Source: Paenibacillus sp. JZ16
GTDB taxonomy: Bacteria; Bacillota; Bacilli; Paenibacillales; Paenibacillaceae
Reading direction: 5' to 3'
DNA length: 64,000 nucleotides
Assembly: GCF_015326965.1 (NCBI RefSeq)
Contig: NZ_CP017659.1
Coordinates: 124,001 to 188,000 of the forward strand
Below, piece after piece: positions 26,488 to 35,545 of the stretch; positions within the stretch are counted from its first letter, which is position 1; every line of letters starts with the position of its first letter. The position numbers were made by a program, and so were the translations under genes. The notes under the pieces were generated by a model, which was given only the letters and a program-made list of their open reading frames with translations, was not told the DNA's origin and searched no databases.

Positions 26488-27462
26488 ATGCGAAATGAAC
26501 AGCTGCAGGAAATTTTGAATGAATACGATATCCGTGAAGCGGAGATTGCGTTTATTCGGCATAATGAAAATCGAACCTACAAGGTAAAAGGCCATGACGG
26601 AAGTACATATCTGCTGCGCATTCATCAACCGTTCAAAGACGGCATGGCAGGTCAGCAGCATACTTACGAAGGTCTAATGGGTGAGCTGCAAATGCTGGAG
26701 CACTTGTCAGACCGAAATCATCTGCTTGTCCAAAGGCCTGTGCGTAATCGGGAAGGTGAGCTGATCACGGTCATCGAACACGAGGGGAAGCGTTGGAACA
26801 GCTCCGTGCTTACCTGGCTGGAAGGAAGAGACTTGCATAAGGATGACGTAAGCGACCCGGTATTGGTCGAGAAGCTGGGGGCTCGCATTGCAGAGCTGCA
26901 CAAATTCTATAGCCAATACGAGCCGGAGGGCCTGGACAAGCGTCCGAGTCAGGGGATTGCCTACAATCAATATATGATCGAGGTTATACAGCAAGGATTA
27001 GCGAAAGATTTGTTTACTTCCACCGATGTTTCCATTATTGAAGAAACCATATCGTTGATTAACGCGCGCCTTGAGGACAATAGGAACGTTGAGGCTTGGG
27101 GGCTTATCCACGGTGATTTAAGCTTGGGGAATATCATCATGACCTCGGATGGAGAACTGTGTTTTATCGATTTTGGTTTTTTCGGACCAGGATATGATTA
27201 CACGGATGTTGCAATGGGTGCCATGATGGTTCCTTCAGAGCTTCGGGATATATTCCTGAAAGGGTATTATGGCCATGATCACACGGGAGAAGATAAGCTT
27301 GTTCTGTTAGAAGGTTTCATGCTGCTGGCCATTATCGGATACTATGTCTTTCAGATGGAGAATGAATCGGTGCATGCATGGATGCGTGAACGAATGCCGA
27401 AGCTGTGCGCCGATTACTGTACGCCTTATTTAGCGGGTGAACGCATATTTTATTCCGTATAA
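26488..27462 (+). CDS. Aminoglycoside-phosphotransferase-fold kinase (RdoA/HSK2-like)
   Basis: This 324-residue protein of the APH/choline kinase fold transfers phosphate from ATP to a small molecule or protein. The catalytic loop is LIHGDLSLGNII and the metal motif is FIDFGFFG, near residues 208-232. The N-terminal lobe has FIRHNENRTYKV, where the nucleotide loop lies. Substrate may be homoserine, an aminoglycoside, or a Ser/Thr protein side chain as in RdoA; the sequence does not decide. The start has TAAGGAG at good distance. It follows the SUKH gene closely. Confidence 0.82.
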   Translation: MRNEQLQEILNEYDIREAEIAFIRHNENRTYKVKGHDGSTYLLRIHQPFKDGMAGQQHTYEGLMGELQMLEHLSDRNHLLVQRPVRNREGELITVIEHEGKRWNSSVLTWLEGRDLHKDDVSDPVLVEKLGARIAELHKFYSQYEPEGLDKRPSQGIAYNQYMIEVIQQGLAKDLFTSTDVSIIEETISLINARLEDNRNVEAWGLIHGDLSLGNIIMTSDGELCFIDFGFFGPGYDYTDVAMGAMMVPSELRDIFLKGYYGHDHTGEDKLVLLEGFMLLAIIGYYVFQMENESVHAWMRERMPKLCADYCTPYLAGERIFYSV

Positions 27463-27584
27463 ATCGATGTCGGCTCGGACGATATCCGTGAAAGATCATT
27501 ATAAGCATTCGATCCCTTGGTCAGCACGCTAATCGGGTGATACGATATGAGATATACAACTTAAGGATTAGAGGTGAACAGCGT

Positions 27585-28181
27585 ATGGCAGAAAGCAAAC
27601 TTCTGCTGCAACAAAAAGCTCTCCAGGATGAGGCTTCTGAGGTAGCAGATGAACTTCGACTTCATGAGTTATTAAGTCAAGCAGGCGAACCGGTGCGTGT
27701 CGGCAGCTCAGCCCTCGGGTTGATGGTATGGAGAGACCTGGACATGACGGTAAAATGTTCTCGGCTGAATCAACAATTAATAGCACAAATCGCATCGGAA
27801 CTCATGCTACGTGCTGGTGTGCGGGAACTGAAGTTCATCAATGATACCGGAGTTTACAATACGGATCCCGCTTATCCCGATGGATTGTACATTGGCCTAA
27901 AGTATAAGTCTCAGCAAGGGAAGGAGTGGAAGATGGACATATGGTTCGTGGATGAACCGGAGAGACAACCCGACTTGAAACATATCATAACGATGCCTGA
28001 TCTGCTGACTCGGGAACGCCAGGAAGCTATTTTGAGAATCAAAAATAACTGGGCAAGCCGTGCTGAATATGGCAAAACCGTGCGAAGCTTTGATATTTAT
28101 ACAGCGGTCCTGGAAGAAAACGTAAGCACGCCGGAGCAGTTTCAGGCCTGGCTGAACCAAAGGTCCATGAATATAGAATAG
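27585..28181 (+). CDS. Nucleotidyltransferase-fold protein
   Basis: This 198-residue protein has a GSSALGLMVWRDLDM motif (residues 40-54), like the GS-(x)n-DxD signature of minimal nucleotidyltransferases. G40-S41 and D51/D53 are in the metal-binding positions. The rest is mixed alpha/beta without a recognised second domain. AGAGGTGAACAGC precedes the ATG at 27585; an upstream start 48 bases earlier lacks such a site. Its role is unknown. A kanamycin-nucleotidyltransferase-like activity is possible but not shown. Confidence 0.6.
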   Translation: MAESKLLLQQKALQDEASEVADELRLHELLSQAGEPVRVGSSALGLMVWRDLDMTVKCSRLNQQLIAQIASELMLRAGVRELKFINDTGVYNTDPAYPDGLYIGLKYKSQQGKEWKMDIWFVDEPERQPDLKHIITMPDLLTRERQEAILRIKNNWASRAEYGKTVRSFDIYTAVLEENVSTPEQFQAWLNQRSMNIE

Positions 28182-28196
28182 AGCCTATGATTCTAA

Positions 28197-28325
28197 CAGC
28201 AAATTGGAGGTCAGATCCAATCCGGATTTATGATTGCCGGGTTATACGAGGATTCCTTCGGAGGCGAGAAATTGTTGGACCGTTATGCGAACAGTTTTAT
28301 TGCGACAAGAGCCATAAAGGCTTAA
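28197..28325 (+). pseudogene. C-terminal remnant of a SAM-dependent methyltransferase
   Basis: An open stretch encodes about 42 residues reading SGFMIAGLYEDSFGGEKLL and ending FIATRAIKA before a stop. This matches the C-termini of class I methyltransferases of the Methyltransf_11 kind, in which a GGxIxxGFxIxxLYED motif leads to a final FIAT-A-K ending. A stop codon at 28194 and the preceding gene leave no room for the rest of the enzyme, so the N-terminal 200 residues are gone. Confidence 0.65.
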
Positions 28326-28496
28326 CAGCATAGCCATTTCCAAGGCTTCATCAGAAGAGTCATCCAAGCGGGTGGCTTTTCTTTTTATGTATATGTAAAA
28401 CTTAAGTAAATCCTATTTTTTAAATATTATCCATATCATTTTTCCTGTGATAGCATGATCGTATATCTGGTAAGTGGAGAGAGGAATGATAGATAT

Positions 28497-29717
28497 ATGA
28501 GTACAGCATTTTGGCTAACCAATGCCCGGTTAGAAAGCGGTTATGAAGTTCAAGATGGCGTTATTACGGGAACAAAGACGGAGATTCGCCATATATTCAT
28601 AGAAGATGGGAAAATCGCGAAAATTGTAGCTTCGGACACAACGATAACAGACGAGTGGCCGCAGCACGATGTGAAGGGTTTATTGCTTCTGCCATCCTTT
28701 ATCGAAAAGCACTGCCATTTGGATAAAACGCTGCTTGGTGACCGATGGCGTTCCGTTACGCCGGTTTCCAGTATTTTCGAACGTTTGGCAATCGAGAAAG
28801 CGACGCTTCCTTCGCTGGATACCTTAACGCAGGAACGTGCGGAACGGCTGCTTGAAATGTACCTGGAGTCCGGGGTGACACATGTCCGAACGCATGTCGA
28901 TATTTATCCGGAAGCCGGATTAGACAATTTAGAAGCGGTACAACAGGCACTACGCTCGTTTGAAGGAAAGTTATCTTATGAGATCGTAGCTTTTCCGCAG
29001 CATGGTTTGCTGCGCTCGAAATCAACGGAGTTAGTAAGACAAGCACTTCGCAGAGGAGCAAGCCTGGTCGGCGGAGTTGATCCGGCGACGGTGGATGGCG
29101 ATATCGAAGCTTCCTTGCAGGAAATGGTGGAGCTCGCCGTGGAAGCCAATGCAGGCATTGATCTGCATCTGCATGATGCCCATCATCTGGGAACCTTCAC
29201 CATGAAGCGGTTAGCACAGCTGACCATCGAGGCGGGTCTGCAGGGCAAGGTGGCGATCAGCCATGCCTTCGGACTGGGCGATATTCCATCATCCCAAGCA
29301 CAGGAAATGGGGGACTTGCTCGCTGATGCGGGGGTCGCCGTTATTACGAGTGTGCCCATTGGCCGGAACTTTCCGCCGGTTGGTTTGCTGCACGAGCGAG
29401 GTGTAGAAGTGGCCGTCGGATGCGACAACATTTTTGATGTGTGGTCTCCCTTCGGAAATGGGGATGTGCTGGAGCGCGCCGGCCGACTGGCCGAAATATC
29501 CAGATGGGTGGATGAACGCGCTCTAGCGCAAACGCTTCAATATATTACCGGTGGCATTACACCGCTGAATCATGATGGGGAGCAGGTGTGGCCGCAGGTC
29601 GGAGACGTCGCCAGCATCGTAGTGGTCGAAGCTTCTTGTTCTGCTGAAGCCGTTGCGAGAAGATCCAAACGCGTGGCGACGATGTTTCAGGGACACATCG
29701 TTTCCGGTTCGCTTTAG
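28497..29717 (+). CDS. Cytosine-deaminase-like amidohydrolase
   Basis: This 406-residue amidohydrolase of the CodA/N-isopropylammelide type has the metal ligands in FIEKHCHLDK (HxH), VDIYPEAG, LHLHDAHH, AISHAF and the late GCDNIFD Asp. Relatives deaminate cytosine, creatinine or triazines; FIEKHCHLDKTLLG is typical of the CodA-like group. The ATG at 28497 is chosen because relatives begin with FWLTNARLE. The possible upstream start at 28455 has no ribosome binding site. The histidine kinase gene starts nine bases after its stop, so the genes may share a transcript, although a functional link is not evident. Confidence 0.82.
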   Translation: MSTAFWLTNARLESGYEVQDGVITGTKTEIRHIFIEDGKIAKIVASDTTITDEWPQHDVKGLLLLPSFIEKHCHLDKTLLGDRWRSVTPVSSIFERLAIEKATLPSLDTLTQERAERLLEMYLESGVTHVRTHVDIYPEAGLDNLEAVQQALRSFEGKLSYEIVAFPQHGLLRSKSTELVRQALRRGASLVGGVDPATVDGDIEASLQEMVELAVEANAGIDLHLHDAHHLGTFTMKRLAQLTIEAGLQGKVAISHAFGLGDIPSSQAQEMGDLLADAGVAVITSVPIGRNFPPVGLLHERGVEVAVGCDNIFDVWSPFGNGDVLERAGRLAEISRWVDERALAQTLQYITGGITPLNHDGEQVWPQVGDVASIVVVEASCSAEAVARRSKRVATMFQGHIVSGSL

Positions 29718-29726
29718 GCGAATTTT

Positions 29727-31199
29727 ATGTCCATTCGGATTAAGTTGCTGCTGTCCTATACCGGGATGCTGGTCATTAGCCTGCTGGTCTTTGTCTTGAC
29801 TGCCAGTTTGTTTACCATTGCGGCTACCGGCGATGTTCACGGTGTTCGGGATTTTTATAAAGTGCACTACCAGATTAACCCGCTCACGGAACAAGAGGAG
29901 TCTATTTTCCTCGAATTAAAATATCTTTCCAAGAACGAGCCGGATGAGCTGCAGAACAAAGAGCTTCTGACGGAATACGATTTTAAGCTGAGAACCGTAC
30001 GAGCAGGACTGTACGTCCGCAGAGAAAACGACCAGGTCTTTGTGTCCAACACGATGAACCAGCCTGAACTGGAAGCGAATCTGCCTCCATATGACCTGAA
30101 CAACAATCAGATCCGCAATACCCTTAACATCGGTGAACGGTTCTATGCATATGCCAAATATGATTTCCGGTATTCGGACGGGGCCAAAGGGAGCGTGTAC
30201 GTGATTCGCGAGCGAAGTCCATTCGGCGAAGTCACTCGCAAGCTGCTGCCCATACTTGTCTTGAGTCTCGTAGGCATCGTTGTTGTTGCGAACGTATTGT
30301 TATATCGTTGGATCACTCGCAGCGTGGTCAAACCGCTTGATTTGCTCCGACATTCGGCGGAACACATTAGGGAGGGAAATCTCCAGTTTTCTCTGGATTT
30401 GCATTCCAAGGACGAAATCGGTCAGTTAAATGAGACGTTTGAGAATATGCGGAAGCGTCTGCATGAATCGATTCAACTGCGGCTTCAGGATGAAGAGAAT
30501 CGGAAAGAACTGATCTCCAATATCTCTCATGACTTGCGCACTCCCATAACGAATATTAAAGGGTATATCGAGGGCATACGCGACGGTGTTGCGGATACGC
30601 CGGAGAAAATGGATAAATACGTGAACATCATTTACACGAAAACCATTGATCTGGATAGGCTTGTGGATGAGTTGTTCCTCTATTCCAAGCTAGATTTAAA
30701 GCAGGTTCCGTTCATGTATGAGCATGTCGATATCATCGGTTTTATAGACGATTGCATCGATGAGCAGCGCTACGTGTTGGAGGAGAAGGACATTTTGCTG
30801 GAGTGGAAGGAACGCCCCGGTGATCCTGTCGAGGTCATTGCCGACCTGGAAAAATTAAAGCGAACCGTGCTCAACATCATTGGAAATGCCCAGAACTTCA
30901 TGGACAAGAAGCAAAAAAACATAGGTGTCTCGATCCGGCTGTCTCCGGAATGGGTAACGGTAGAAATACGGGATAATGGCATGGGTATCGATCCGGAAGC
31001 GATTCCTCATATATTCGAAAGATTTTATCGTGCGGAGCCATCCCGCAATTCTGCAACAGGCGGCAGCGGCCTGGGGCTTGCCATTGCCAGCCAGATCATC
31101 GAGGGACACGGGGGTACCATCTGGGCGGAGAGCGAACTGGGCGTCGGCACCAGCCTGAACTTTACCCTCAAACGAGCGAATATGAAGGAGGCACTTTAA
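29727..31199 (+). CDS. HAMP-domain sensor histidine kinase
   Basis: This 490-residue membrane sensor kinase has a first transmembrane segment at about 8-33, an extracellular domain of about 140 residues and a second transmembrane segment at about 172-195. A HAMP linker (about 195-248) follows. The HisKA box is ISNISHDLRTPITN with phosphorylated H268, and the ATP domain has N, DNGMGI and GGSGLGLAI motifs. It would phosphorylate the adjacent response regulator. The signal sensed by the extracellular part is unknown. Its start has only a weak AGGCG site nine bases after the amidohydrolase, so translation may be coupled. Confidence 0.92.
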   Translation: MSIRIKLLLSYTGMLVISLLVFVLTASLFTIAATGDVHGVRDFYKVHYQINPLTEQEESIFLELKYLSKNEPDELQNKELLTEYDFKLRTVRAGLYVRRENDQVFVSNTMNQPELEANLPPYDLNNNQIRNTLNIGERFYAYAKYDFRYSDGAKGSVYVIRERSPFGEVTRKLLPILVLSLVGIVVVANVLLYRWITRSVVKPLDLLRHSAEHIREGNLQFSLDLHSKDEIGQLNETFENMRKRLHESIQLRLQDEENRKELISNISHDLRTPITNIKGYIEGIRDGVADTPEKMDKYVNIIYTKTIDLDRLVDELFLYSKLDLKQVPFMYEHVDIIGFIDDCIDEQRYVLEEKDILLEWKERPGDPVEVIADLEKLKRTVLNIIGNAQNFMDKKQKNIGVSIRLSPEWVTVEIRDNGMGIDPEAIPHIFERFYRAEPSRNSATGGSGLGLAIASQIIEGHGGTIWAESELGVGTSLNFTLKRANMKEAL

Positions 31200-31202
31200 T
31201 CC

Positions 31203-31898
31203 ATGACGGCACGTATTCTCATCATTGAAGACGAGACAACCATCGCTCAGTTGGAGCGGGATTATTTCGAGTTGAACGGATTTATGGTTGATCTATGCCA
31301 TACAGGCAATGAGGGTATGAAGCTTGCCCTTCATGAGGACTACAGCCTTATCATTGTGGACCTTCAGCTGCCCGGTATGAACGGCTTTGAATTATGCAGC
31401 CGCATCAGGAAGAACAAGGAGGTACCGATTCTGATCGTATCCGCCAAGAATGAAGAGATCGATAAAATCCGTGCCTTCAATCTCGGTGCCGACGATTACA
31501 TTACCAAGCCGTTCAGCCCGAGCGAATTAGTCGCAAGAGCCAAAGCCCATTTGATGAGATATGTGAGGCTTATGGGCAAGCAAAGCCCAAATCCAAGCTC
31601 AGAAATTCATATTCGCGGTTTGGTTATCGATAAATCGGCGCGAAGAGTGTTCGTACGCAATCAGGAGGTCGCGTTCACAACCAGGGAGTTTAACTTGCTG
31701 GAATTTCTGGCTAGTCATCCGAACCGGGTGTTTAACAAAACGGAACTGTTTGAACGGATATGGGGCATGGATTCCAGCGGGGATATTGCAACCGTAACCG
31801 TCCATGTCCGTAAGCTGCGCGAAAAGATGGAGCTGGATCCATCCAATCCGCAGTACATTGAAACGGTCTGGGGGGCTGGCTACCGCTTTTCGGTTTAA
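31203..31898 (+). CDS. OmpR/PhoB-family response regulator
   Basis: This 231-residue partner of the kinase has a receiver domain (1-120) with phospho-acceptor D53 in VDLQLPGMNG, the acidic pair E9-D10 and K102-type lysine in DDYITKPFSP. A winged-helix DNA-binding domain follows (about 132-230), with TVTVHVRKLREKM as recognition region. It starts three bases after the kinase stop, with GGAGG inside the kinase's last codons. The SLH gene 132 bases downstream is a candidate target, by proximity only. Confidence 0.93.
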   Translation: MTARILIIEDETTIAQLERDYFELNGFMVDLCHTGNEGMKLALHEDYSLIIVDLQLPGMNGFELCSRIRKNKEVPILIVSAKNEEIDKIRAFNLGADDYITKPFSPSELVARAKAHLMRYVRLMGKQSPNPSSEIHIRGLVIDKSARRVFVRNQEVAFTTREFNLLEFLASHPNRVFNKTELFERIWGMDSSGDIATVTVHVRKLREKMELDPSNPQYIETVWGAGYRFSV

Positions 31899-32030
31899 AT
31901 AATTTAGAAATTGTTAATAAAAGTTTTCGAAACGCTTAATCCCGGCTTTCTTGGGAGTTTAGGACTCTCCTCTATCATGGAGATATGACAATCAAGGCTC
32001 ATATTTCAACGATTCAGGGAGGGTTTACCA

Positions 32031-33512
32031 ATGAAAACATATTCTAATAAACTGGCGGCCATGATAGTGGCAGCTGCTCTGGGAACGGCTTCGCTGCCGT
32101 TGCATGTTCTGCAAGTCGAGGCTGCGGGAGCTCCGCTGGCTGTCCAAGATATAGAGCAAGCCACTCAAGTATTGTCCCAGCTTCGCGTGATGCAGGGTTA
32201 CCAGGATGGCTCGATGGGGATAACCAGTCCGATCACGCGGGCAGAGCTGGCGAAAATGCTTGTACTTGCGTTTGGTCTTGAAGGCAGAGGGGAGACAGAG
32301 CCAAGCTTCACGGATGTGAATCCAAACGCGTGGTATGAGCGGTACGCATCCGAGCTGGTGGCGCAAGATATTATGCAGGCACCTGACGGCCGTTTTGACC
32401 CGCGAGGAACCGTTGCCCACGCCGAGCTGGTACAAATGGTGTCTAAGGCTTTGAAACGCGATGCCAAGTCCGTGGATTACTGGGCAAAGCGTTTTTATTC
32501 CGAGGAAGGCCAAACCACTCGTGGTCAAGCTGCCTACTTGATCAGCAATGCCCATGAGGCGATTCCGTCAGAAAAAGCCAAAATCACCAGTGTCCGCGCA
32601 CTGAATGCGATAACCCTGATCGTCACTTTTGATGCTCCATTGACCACAGACAATGAGGCGTTTGCCAAAGCCAAAGAAGATTTTAAATTTGACAATGGAC
32701 TAGAACTCACCAACATGCCGCGTTTAAAGACGGGCTCCATATCCACTTACATCGTCCCAACCTCCGTTCAAAAACCGGGTACATCGTATACGTTTACCTA
32801 TAAAGGGAAAACAGCAGGTGCATTTACAGGTAATAGCACGAAGTTGGACATGACAGAGGTTAGACAAGTGGCTCAGGATACGTTTGAGTTGGAGGCACTC
32901 AAAGCGAACGGCGTCGTTGACTACGGTTATGTTATTTCCGCTTATAGCGGGGGCCGCGGAACCAATGCATTCGTGTTGGATGAGAACAACAGCGCGGATG
33001 GAAAAGTCTATCAGATCATCTCGTCTGGGCAGGGCAGAGAAGTCATGATTACGCCTGCAGGCGGACAACCTATCGTGGCCAAATACGTACCCTTCACCCA
33101 GTCCACGGATGGCAAACAAGAACCGAAATTCCGTTTGCCTGAAGGCCAGACGCTGACGCCGGGTGTTACCTATACCGTTACCTCGGATTGGGCACAGATT
33201 GCGAACCCGACTTTCGTTGCGGAGAGTTTCGAACCGCTGGATATCATCGGAGCCGAGGCGATCGGTGACAGCTCCGTTTCCATTACATTATCCGAGGACC
33301 CTGAAGATGAGCTGTTCTCCGGTCGGAGCATCGAATTGATTGACACAGAGGGCGGCAAGCTTATGGCAACCTATAAATATTCAAGCCGCAAAGGTGCAGT
33401 AGGCGTGTTCGATCTTAATCAGGAGGGCAAACTGAAGCCAGGAACGACCTATACGATTAAACCGGTCGGCAAATGGGCAGGCGAAACAACGGCGGTTCTG
33501 ACCGTGAATTAA
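32031..33512 (+). CDS. Exported SLH-domain surface protein
   Basis: This is a 493-residue exported protein. A signal peptide (about 1-31, ending VEAAG) is followed by one to two S-layer homology repeats (about 40-165), seen in ITRAELAKMLVLAFGL and PSFTDVNPNAWYERYASELVAQDIM. SLH domains bind pyruvylated secondary cell-wall polymer. The remaining 320 residues are Ig-like, with repeated PGTSYTFTYKG and PGVTYTVTSDW strands, and have no catalytic motif. It may be a structural surface protein or adhesin. GGGAGGG precedes the ATG. It lies downstream of a two-component system on the same strand. Confidence 0.87.
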   Translation: MKTYSNKLAAMIVAAALGTASLPLHVLQVEAAGAPLAVQDIEQATQVLSQLRVMQGYQDGSMGITSPITRAELAKMLVLAFGLEGRGETEPSFTDVNPNAWYERYASELVAQDIMQAPDGRFDPRGTVAHAELVQMVSKALKRDAKSVDYWAKRFYSEEGQTTRGQAAYLISNAHEAIPSEKAKITSVRALNAITLIVTFDAPLTTDNEAFAKAKEDFKFDNGLELTNMPRLKTGSISTYIVPTSVQKPGTSYTFTYKGKTAGAFTGNSTKLDMTEVRQVAQDTFELEALKANGVVDYGYVISAYSGGRGTNAFVLDENNSADGKVYQIISSGQGREVMITPAGGQPIVAKYVPFTQSTDGKQEPKFRLPEGQTLTPGVTYTVTSDWAQIANPTFVAESFEPLDIIGAEAIGDSSVSITLSEDPEDELFSGRSIELIDTEGGKLMATYKYSSRKGAVGVFDLNQEGKLKPGTTYTIKPVGKWAGETTAVLTVN

Positions 33513-33530
33513 TAAACTGTGGGAACATGA

Positions 33531-33588
33531 ATACCCCATATGATAAGGATGAGCTCAAGAGCTCGTTCTTTTCATATGGGGTTTATTA
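33531..33588 (+). terminator. Large inverted repeat, probable terminator of the SLH gene
   Basis: ATACCCCATATGA pairs with TCATATGGGGT, with an inner GAGCT/AGCTC stem between. A TTTATTA run follows. Its unusual length and AT-rich ends may also serve the opposite strand. Confidence 0.7.
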
Positions 33589-33725
33589 CATTTGTATAGA
33601 AACCATTTTATCATTTGGGACATTCGGGGTTAGCAATTCATTCCACAAAATCAGAAAAAAATTCCAATTAAATTGTTAGTTCTGTAGTCGAAACGTCCGG
33701 GAAGTGGGTATTAAATGTTAAACGG

Positions 33726-33754
33726 TTGACAACCTGTATATACATGTATATGAT
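33726..33754 (+). promoter_or_regulatory. Promoter of the trehalose operon
   Basis: A perfect TTGACA, a 17-base spacer and TATGAT lie before treC. The first operator palindrome fills the spacer. Confidence 0.8.
33733..33746 (+). promoter_or_regulatory. TreR-like operator 1
   Basis: The palindrome TGTATATACA (33735-33744) matches the tre operator pattern of Bacillus (TTGTATATACAA). It sits between -35 and -10, so a bound repressor would block RNA polymerase. Confidence 0.75.
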
Positions 33755-33768
33755 TTCCCTATATGCAA

Positions 33769-33782
33769 CCTGTATATACAAG
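33769..33782 (+). promoter_or_regulatory. TreR-like operator 2
   Basis: A second TGTATATACA (33771-33780) lies 36 bases from the first, centre to centre, and just downstream of the start site. A paired arrangement would permit cooperative repression. Confidence 0.75.
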
Positions 33783-33804
33783 ATGACGAGGAGGACGAAG
33801 TTTC

Positions 33805-35520
33805 ATGTTGAACCCAGAAACCCAGTCTCAAGACTGGTGGAGAACTTCGACGGTTTATCAAGTATATCCGAAGAGCTTCAACGATACGACCGGCCTAGGT
33901 ACCGGCGATATACGCGGGCTCATGGAGAAGCTGGATTATATAAAAGGACTTGGCATCGACATTGTGTGGCTCCAGCCGGTGTATGTTTCTCCGCAAAATG
34001 ATAACGGTTACGACGTAGCGGATTATTGCAGCATAGATCCTGCATACGGGATGATGGACGATTTCGATAAGCTTGTGGCCGAATTAAAAAAGCGAGACAT
34101 GCATCTGATGATCGACATCGTCGTGAATCATTCATCGACCGAGCATCGATGGTTTAAAGAAGCGGTTTCCTCACGCGATAACCCGTATCGCGACTATTAC
34201 ATCTGGCGGGATCCGGCAGAAGACGGCGGCCCGCCGAATAACTGGCAATCCAAGTTCGGAGGGCCAGCTTGGCAGTATGACGAGGGATCAGGGCAATATT
34301 ACTTGACATTGTTTGACAAAACGCAGGCAGACTTGAACTGGGAGAACGAGAAGGTCCGTGCGGAGGTTGTGGATATCCTCACCTATTGGGCGGAAAAGGG
34401 AGTCAGCGGATTCCGGATGGATGTCATCAATCTCATATCGAAGGATCCCAGTTTTCCCGATGACGACGGATCCGTGGCGCCGGGCGACGGACGCAGGTTT
34501 TATACGGACGGCCCCCGAGTGCACGAATACATTAAGGAATTGAACGAAAAAGTGTTCAAGCCTTACAATCTCGTCACGGTGGGAGAGATGTCCTCCACAA
34601 TCTTGGAGCATTGCATTCGATACTCGAACCCGGAGGAGAATGAATTCTCCATGACGTTCAACTTCCACCACTTGAAGGTAGACTATCCCAACGGGCAAAA
34701 ATGGGAGCTCAAGCCTTATGATTTTGAGGAGCTGAAAAGAGTGCTCTCCGATTGGCAAATCGGCATGCAGAAGGGCGGTGGCTGGAATGCCCTCTTCTGG
34801 AACAACCATGATCAGCCGCGAGCGCTGACCCGGTTCACCAATGATGGCAAATACCGCACGGAAAGTGCAAAGATGCTGGCCACAACGCTTCACGGGTTAC
34901 AAGGCACCCCATATGTGTATCAAGGCGAAGAAATCGGCATGCCCGATCCGAAATGGAATGATATCTCCGAGTTTCGGGATATTGAATCATTAAACATGTA
35001 CACCATTCTCCAGGAGCAGGGTAAAACGCCGGAGGAGGCTGCCCACATCGTCAAAGTGCGCTCGCGCGACAACTCCAGATTGCCTATGCTCTGGAATGAC
35101 GGTGACCAAGCCGGATTTACGACGGGGACGCCTTGGATCAAGATCGATGAGCGGTATCCGCTGATCAATGCGCAATCCGAAGTGGAGAATCCGCAATCGA
35201 TCTATCATCATTACCGGAAGCTGATTCAATTGCGAAAGAACCTTCCGGTTATTACGGACGGTGAATATGTTCGTCTGGATGAAGGTCATCCCGAAATTTA
35301 TGCGTATGCCAGAACGAACGAGGAACAGACGCTTGTTGTCATTTCCAATTTCAGCGACCACGACGTTTCGTTCGAGCTTCCGAAGACGATGATAGACAAG
35401 CTGAACGAAAGTCGATCGGTTCAACTGTTAATCGGCAACACAATGGAAGAACAAGTCCTTACTCCAACCATTGCACTTCGACCGTATGCATCCTATATGT
35501 GGCTTATTCATAACAACTAA
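33805..35520 (+). CDS. treC: Alpha,alpha-phosphotrehalase (GH13)
   Basis: This 571-residue cytoplasmic GH13 enzyme hydrolyses trehalose 6-phosphate to glucose and glucose 6-phosphate. The nucleophile is D206 in GFRMDVINL, the acid/base is E261 in TVGEMSS, and the transition-state Asp is D336 in NNHDQPR. DWWRTSTVYQVYPKSF is the usual N-terminus of this subfamily. Oligo-1,6-glucosidase is the closest alternative, but linkage to treP and treR settles the function. AGGAGG precedes the ATG. It is the first gene of the operon controlled by the TreR-like operators. Confidence 0.95.
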   Translation: MLNPETQSQDWWRTSTVYQVYPKSFNDTTGLGTGDIRGLMEKLDYIKGLGIDIVWLQPVYVSPQNDNGYDVADYCSIDPAYGMMDDFDKLVAELKKRDMHLMIDIVVNHSSTEHRWFKEAVSSRDNPYRDYYIWRDPAEDGGPPNNWQSKFGGPAWQYDEGSGQYYLTLFDKTQADLNWENEKVRAEVVDILTYWAEKGVSGFRMDVINLISKDPSFPDDDGSVAPGDGRRFYTDGPRVHEYIKELNEKVFKPYNLVTVGEMSSTILEHCIRYSNPEENEFSMTFNFHHLKVDYPNGQKWELKPYDFEELKRVLSDWQIGMQKGGGWNALFWNNHDQPRALTRFTNDGKYRTESAKMLATTLHGLQGTPYVYQGEEIGMPDPKWNDISEFRDIESLNMYTILQEQGKTPEEAAHIVKVRSRDNSRLPMLWNDGDQAGFTTGTPWIKIDERYPLINAQSEVENPQSIYHHYRKLIQLRKNLPVITDGEYVRLDEGHPEIYAYARTNEEQTLVVISNFSDHDVSFELPKTMIDKLNESRSVQLLIGNTMEEQVLTPTIALRPYASYMWLIHNN

Positions 35521-35545
35521 TTCATAATGTCAGGAGCGTAGAGCT

